DNA from: Thermothielavioides terrestris NRRL 8126
Lineage: Eukaryota > Ascomycota > Sordariomycetes > Sordariales > Chaetomiaceae
Assembly (NCBI RefSeq): GCF_000226115.1
Contig: NC_016460.1
Coordinates: 62,001-126,000, forward strand
Reading direction: 5' to 3'
Length of the DNA stretch: 64,000 nt
Under the pieces are notes generated by a model that was not told the DNA's origin, made no database searches, and saw only the letters and a program-made list of their open reading frames with translations. Shown piece by piece: positions 62,024 through 64,000 of this stretch; the first letter of the stretch is position 1; each line of letters starts with the position of its first letter. The translations under genes and the position numbers were made by a program.

Positions 62024-63184
62024 GGCGGAAGCGAGGTGTGGTTGTCCCGTGCAGAACAGCCAGCAAGTGTCAGGCGAAAGGGAGATGGGACTACACTCCA
62101 CTATATGCGTCGGGGGCGGCCCACTGACATCCTTGACCCCTGGAACCGAAAGTGCCCTGCTCCCGGACCGCTGCGGGGCCGCGTGTTTGCCCCAACATTC
62201 CAAACGGGCTTTACCAATGTTTCGGAGCAGCCCCGTGGTTTCGTATTGCCCGTTACGATCCGGGGCTGATACGCGCCACCCCCTCCCCTCCCCCCTCGCC
62301 AAAGGTCCTCTGCACGAAGGCGGATCCGACCGTCGCTGCCAAAACGTGCGTTGGCGCGCCACATGCCGGCCTCCGCATTGGAATGCCGGACAGCCGCGCA
62401 TCCTGGCATCGCCACGCCGTGGCTCCGCTAGTCAGTGAAGCAGCTGGCTGGTCGGTGGCAAACCAGCGACGAAAGACACTAGTTATTGCAGGAACTTTAC
62501 ACTACCTGTACGGAACCGTCGGAGTGGTCTGACCACTCAAGGCCATTCGCCAGGCGGGCCAAAAGTTCCCGAGGCTAAACGTTGCGCGGATGCGACGCTG
62601 ACCCTCTTGGGACAGTGGAGGCAGAATGTGACCTTGGGAATTGCGTATCCAGCCCGGACTACACCTTTGCCGAAAGGTCTATGCAGGGCCTCGCGAGGCC
62701 GCAACGGCCAGACAGCAAGATTCACGGAACAATGGGATGGGGCTCGGATGCGGCTCCGTAAGGCAAGAACGAAACACGCCGATTCGAGGCCCGTCGCCGG
62801 GCCGGACACAGGGGCTTCCGGTGACGAGCGGCCCCGCACACCGCGAGACCGGGGTTGTGGCACCCAAGGCGGTGCGGGGAACGCCACCACCGATGAGACC
62901 ACCTGTGGCACAGCTAACCGGTGGGGTGGGACGCCATGGCAAATCCGGGGCGGTTGGGGTCGCACCAGCCACAGTATGTATCACGATGCAGCGCTGGCGA
63001 GGACAACGCGCTGGTCGCAGTAGCAAGGAATGAGACGCGTGCCAAGGCAAGTGGAGATGCTGCGATTTGGTGGATAGAGCATTAAAGGCCGGTGGCTGTG
63101 AGCTTCGACGGCAGGGAAGCTCAAAACAATCGGAGACTCCAGACTATTGCCAATTCTCTGAAAATGTAGGCGCCACCACCTCCC
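62024..63184. other. Intergenic, no gene seen
   Basis: 1.16 kb between the EXPERA-like and BolA genes. Frames on both strands reach about 180 codons but lack domains. Confidence 0.45.
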
Positions 63185-63700
63185 TCACGGAACCCTCGTC
63201 TTGAGCTGCACGCCGTGCCAGTCCTTCATGAGGTCGCCGAGCGCGGCGTTGACGAGCCGCTGCTGCTTCAGCACGGTCAAGCCGCGGAACTTCTCGGAGC
63301 TGATCTCGATGCCGTACATGGACCCGCAGCCGCCCGAGATGTCCTGCACCACGAGCTGCGTGGGCGCAAATTCGGCCGCCAGCCGGTCCCAGACCTGCGA
63401 CTCGCCTTCGGAGAGGAAGCTCGGCTTTTCCAGCGCGTCTGCGGGCGCCGGGGCCGCCTCGCTTGGCTGCGCCGAGGCGGACGGCCGGGCCGCCGAGCTC
63501 GAGAGCTGCCGGGCGGCTGGTGTGGAAGCATGGTGCGGCGGGAGCTGGCGGGGCAGACACGCAGCCCGAGCGGACCGGAATTGACTTGTCGCGGCTACCG
63601 AGAGCGATCGGCTCGGGGCGGACAGATGCAGGAATCGCTGCGCGGGATTAGCATTGGCCGCGAGGGCCCAGCGGGCGCGCAGGCAGGCTCGGCAGATCAT
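63185..63700 (-). CDS. bol3: Mitochondrial BolA-like protein
   Basis: An intronless 171-residue frame. The first ~75 residues are Arg/Ser/Ala-rich with no acidic residue, a typical mitochondrial presequence. The BolA domain follows: VVQDISGGCGSMYGIEISSEKFRG (about 117-140), then LKQQRLVNAALGD and WHGVQLKTR. The invariant Cys (SGGCGSMY) and C-terminal His (WHG) are the Fe-S ligands used with monothiol glutaredoxin. Bol3-type proteins help pass 4Fe-4S clusters to late mitochondrial targets such as lipoate synthase. Length suits Bol3 of filamentous fungi. Confidence 0.92.
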   Translation of the reverse strand: MICRACLRARWALAANANPAQRFLHLSAPSRSLSVAATSQFRSARAACLPRQLPPHHASTPAARQLSSSAARPSASAQPSEAAPAPADALEKPSFLSEGESQVWDRLAAEFAPTQLVVQDISGGCGSMYGIEISSEKFRGLTVLKQQRLVNAALGDLMKDWHGVQLKTRVP

Positions 63701-64000
63701 GGCGGCGAGTGCTTGCTATTGTCGGAGCGCCGAGTCAGTCAGCGCATGGGTCGGGGATCTGGCGGTGCGCCACGCGAGCGCTTACCTCGTTCGACCGGCA
63801 ATGCTGCTCAGCTCGAAAAGCAGCAAATCTGGGATGAATGCAGCCTTCCAAGGTTGGAGCGACGGATCCGCGTCCAGCCGAATTGAAGACGCGGCCTGAC
63901 CATTGCGCGGCTGCTGATTGGTCCGGCGGTGCCACTTTCCGGGGAAGCCCACCTGCTGCCTGGCCGGTCTTGGCATGCCCATTGTGAGCCGTGCGTGGGA
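63701..64000. other. Promoter of bol3 and window edge
   Basis: 5' flank of the leftward bol3 gene. No further gene start is seen before the edge. Confidence 0.4.

Overview
The window looks like nuclear DNA of a filamentous ascomycete, most likely a Sordariomycete. It has GC-rich genes with C or G in most third codon positions, short introns (about 50-100 bases) with GT...AG ends, and typical fungal families: Zn2Cys6 regulator, PTH11/SAT4-type rhodopsin-domain proteins, QDE-1-type RNA-dependent RNA polymerase, FSH1 hydrolase and tRNA genes with introns. I could not name the species. Exon structures were built by hand from ORF frames, splice signals and phase arithmetic.

Left part (1-11.2 kb), accessory metabolism: a truncated FSH1-type serine hydrolase at the edge, two divergent paralogous Tri3/condensation-like acyltransferases, a salicylate-hydroxylase-like FAD monooxygenase, two decayed or truncated conserved-hypothetical genes and a PEP-mutase/isocitrate-lyase family enzyme. 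Hydrolase, acyltransferases and monooxygenase together resemble the edge of a secondary-metabolite cluster; any core synthase would lie left of base 1.

Middle (11.6-26.7 kb): tRNA-Pro, a rhodopsin-domain membrane protein, a QDE-1-like RNA-dependent RNA polymerase, a Zn2Cys6 transcription factor, a secreted M14 carboxypeptidase, tRNA-Asp and a 2-oxoglutarate/Fe(II) dioxygenase. From 26.7 to 29.7 kb is a gene-poor patch: a second tRNA-Asp, a broken AAA-ATPase relic, two A46 tracts, a telomere-like CCCTAA block and a 19-bp tandem repeat.

Right part (29.7-64 kb), mostly housekeeping: a kinase-like protein with three matching palindromes in its promoter, twinfilin, a second rhodopsin-domain protein, a secreted flavin oxidoreductase, a membrane pepsin-fold protein lacking both catalytic aspartates, a small membrane protein, a calpain-like protease, 40S ribosomal protein eS7, a Nudix hydrolase, a DUF7704-like protein, a zinc alcohol dehydrogenase, dynactin p62, an EXPERA-like protein and a mitochondrial BolA protein. 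Between them are a dead MFS transporter and a dead glutamine-amidotransferase start, so decay is frequent here.
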